From JAFMDF01 sp965277445 (GTDB taxonomy: Bacteria > Bacteroidota > Bacteroidia > Chitinophagales > Saprospiraceae), in NCBI GenBank assembly GCA_965277445.1, contig CBDICY010000013.1, positions 1,922,001-1,986,000 of the forward strand: a stretch of DNA of 64,000 nucleotides, written 5' to 3'. Shown one piece after another: positions 63,217-64,000 of the stretch (position 1 is its first letter; every line of letters starts with the position of its first letter). The notes below the pieces were generated by a model. The model had not been told where the DNA came from, ran no database searches, and worked only from the letters and a program-made list of their open reading frames with translations. A program made the position numbers and the translations under genes.

Positions 63217-64000
63217 ATGAAAAATCATACGCTTTTCCTTCTTTTTACTATAAGTCTATTGTTTGCTTGCCAATCCAAAAAGGAGCAAAAAAGTCAAAGT
63301 CATTTAGAAAAAAAAGACGTGCAAAGAATAGCACTAATAGGTGGCACGCTCATTTCCAGCATGGAAAACTATGGCTATTTTGAAAAGGCATTACTCCAGC
63401 ATTTTCCAAATAACTCAGTCAGTCTCAGAAATATAGGTTGGCCAGCGGATGATGTGTATGGTTTGGCTAGAGCGCAATTTGGGTCTGCTCAGAATACTCG
63501 GTCTTGGCAACCACCATCAGCCGAAGAAGGATTTGGAGCAAAAGTGTTAGTGGAGCATATCGAAGCGGCTGCACCCAAAACATTGATTATTGGATATGGC
63601 AGCGAAGCAGCTAAAATAATGAATGATAGCGAATTTGAAATATTTACAAGTGGTTATCAACGATTATTAGATTTTGCAGAAGGAAAAGGCATTAAATTAA
63701 TTTTAGTAGCGCCACCCAAACAAGAAAAGGTTTTTGGACATCCTATTGATTGGCAAAATGAACGACTAGGAAAAGCGACGGATTTTATTCAAAAACAAGC
63801 TAAAGAAAGAGGGCATTTATTTGTCAATTTATATGACGAATTAATTACTGATCCAACTCAACAAGTATATACCGAAAATGGCGTGCAACTAAATCAAGCG
63901 GGTTATGAAAAGATGAGTGAAATATTGTTGGATAAATTGGGGATCAAAAGCCCAGCGAATTTTGCTATTGAATTAGCTGAAGATGCAACTATTCTAAATA
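63217..64000 (+). CDS. SGNH/GDSL-like hydrolase lipoprotein, 3' end outside window
   Basis: ATG 63217 begins MKNHTLFLLFTISLLFAC, a lipobox signal, and the frame stays open for 261 codons to the right edge. Residues 37-220 show the SGNH hydrolase pattern: RIALIGGTLISSMENYGYFE at block I, with GGTL in place of GDSL, NIGWPADDVYGLAR for block II, TLIIGYGSEAA (GYGSE) for block III and NQAGYEKMSEILLDKL where the catalytic His motif sits in active members. This variant of SGNH domain normally stands at the N-terminus of giant PVC-type dehydrogenase proteins, so the missing part may be such a fusion, related to the gene at 57940. That is inference from memory of the family. Confidence 0.75.
   Translation, partial: MKNHTLFLLFTISLLFACQSKKEQKSQSHLEKKDVQRIALIGGTLISSMENYGYFEKALLQHFPNNSVSLRNIGWPADDVYGLARAQFGSAQNTRSWQPPSAEEGFGAKVLVEHIEAAAPKTLIIGYGSEAAKIMNDSEFEIFTSGYQRLLDFAEGKGIKLILVAPPKQEKVFGHPIDWQNERLGKATDFIQKQAKERGHLFVNLYDELITDPTQQVYTENGVQLNQAGYEKMSEILLDKLGIKSPANFAIELAEDATILN

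Overview
The window looks like a chromosomal segment of a low-GC member of the Bacteroidota, most probably Saprospiria (Lewinella/Haliscomenobacter-like). The signs are type IX secretion (T9SS) C-terminal sorting domains, a CarboxypepD-reg outer-membrane beta-barrel receptor, many LxxC lipoproteins, split transketolase, TAnnTTTG-type -7 promoter elements and the absence of clear Shine-Dalgarno sites. I saw no rRNA, tRNA, CRISPR array, prophage or intact insertion sequence. The genus-level guess is inference.

Layout. 1-3507: 5' part of a large secreted glycosidase-like protein with FN3 and discoidin-like modules (minus strand, runs off the left edge). 3811-4069: decayed msrA fragment with its terminator. 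4130-6138: ethanolamine-type permease translationally coupled to a glutamine amidotransferase. 7285-10602: WG-repeat protein. 11011-13000: Gfo/Idh/MocA oxidoreductase and tatC. 13392-20470: beta-barrel receptor, ECF41-type sigma factor with fused SnoaL domain, DUF5916/CBM9 outer-membrane protein and a CotH-like secreted protein. 20471-21320: an AT-rich gap with a tandem operator and a probable small RNA. 21321-25103: Na+/solute symporter and ABC exporter. 25302-27713: helical-repeat protein, two micro-genes sharing one terminator, and an XRE regulator. 28129-31971: vanadium haloperoxidase with T9SS tail, M14 carboxypeptidase. 32084-35025: mlaE, mlaF, ribD. 35427-37155: AP2/HNH-derived protein, structured RNA region, lipoprotein. 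37423-47079: glycosidase with Kazal domain, TPR lipoproteins, MoeB/rhodanese, histidine kinase, and a broken LytS/LytTR pair. 47177-53291: Spo0M-like protein, broken PD-(D/E)XK gene, menB, periplasmic binding protein, guaA, transketolase N-subunit. 53859-64000: exonuclease, prolyl oligopeptidase, DUF3047, a DUF6807/PVC-dehydrogenase/cytochrome c fusion, a C-N hydrolase and the start of an SGNH lipoprotein.

Much of the gene content concerns polymer and sugar use at the cell surface (two glycosidases, receptor, symporter, carboxypeptidase, oligopeptidase, periplasmic dehydrogenase) next to housekeeping genes (guaA, ribD, menB, tatC, mla). Most convergent gene junctions carry a long imperfect inverted repeat, and several of these belong to small dispersed families.

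The most unusual items are: a 23-codon peptide gene beside a large alpha-helical repeat protein and an XRE regulator; an AP2/HNH protein that seems to have lost a catalytic His and sits behind clustered TTGTTTAA boxes; a 21-bp-phased double operator upstream of a candidate small RNA; a LytTR regulator split by one extra base; and two genes in visible decay (msrA, PD-(D/E)XK nuclease).
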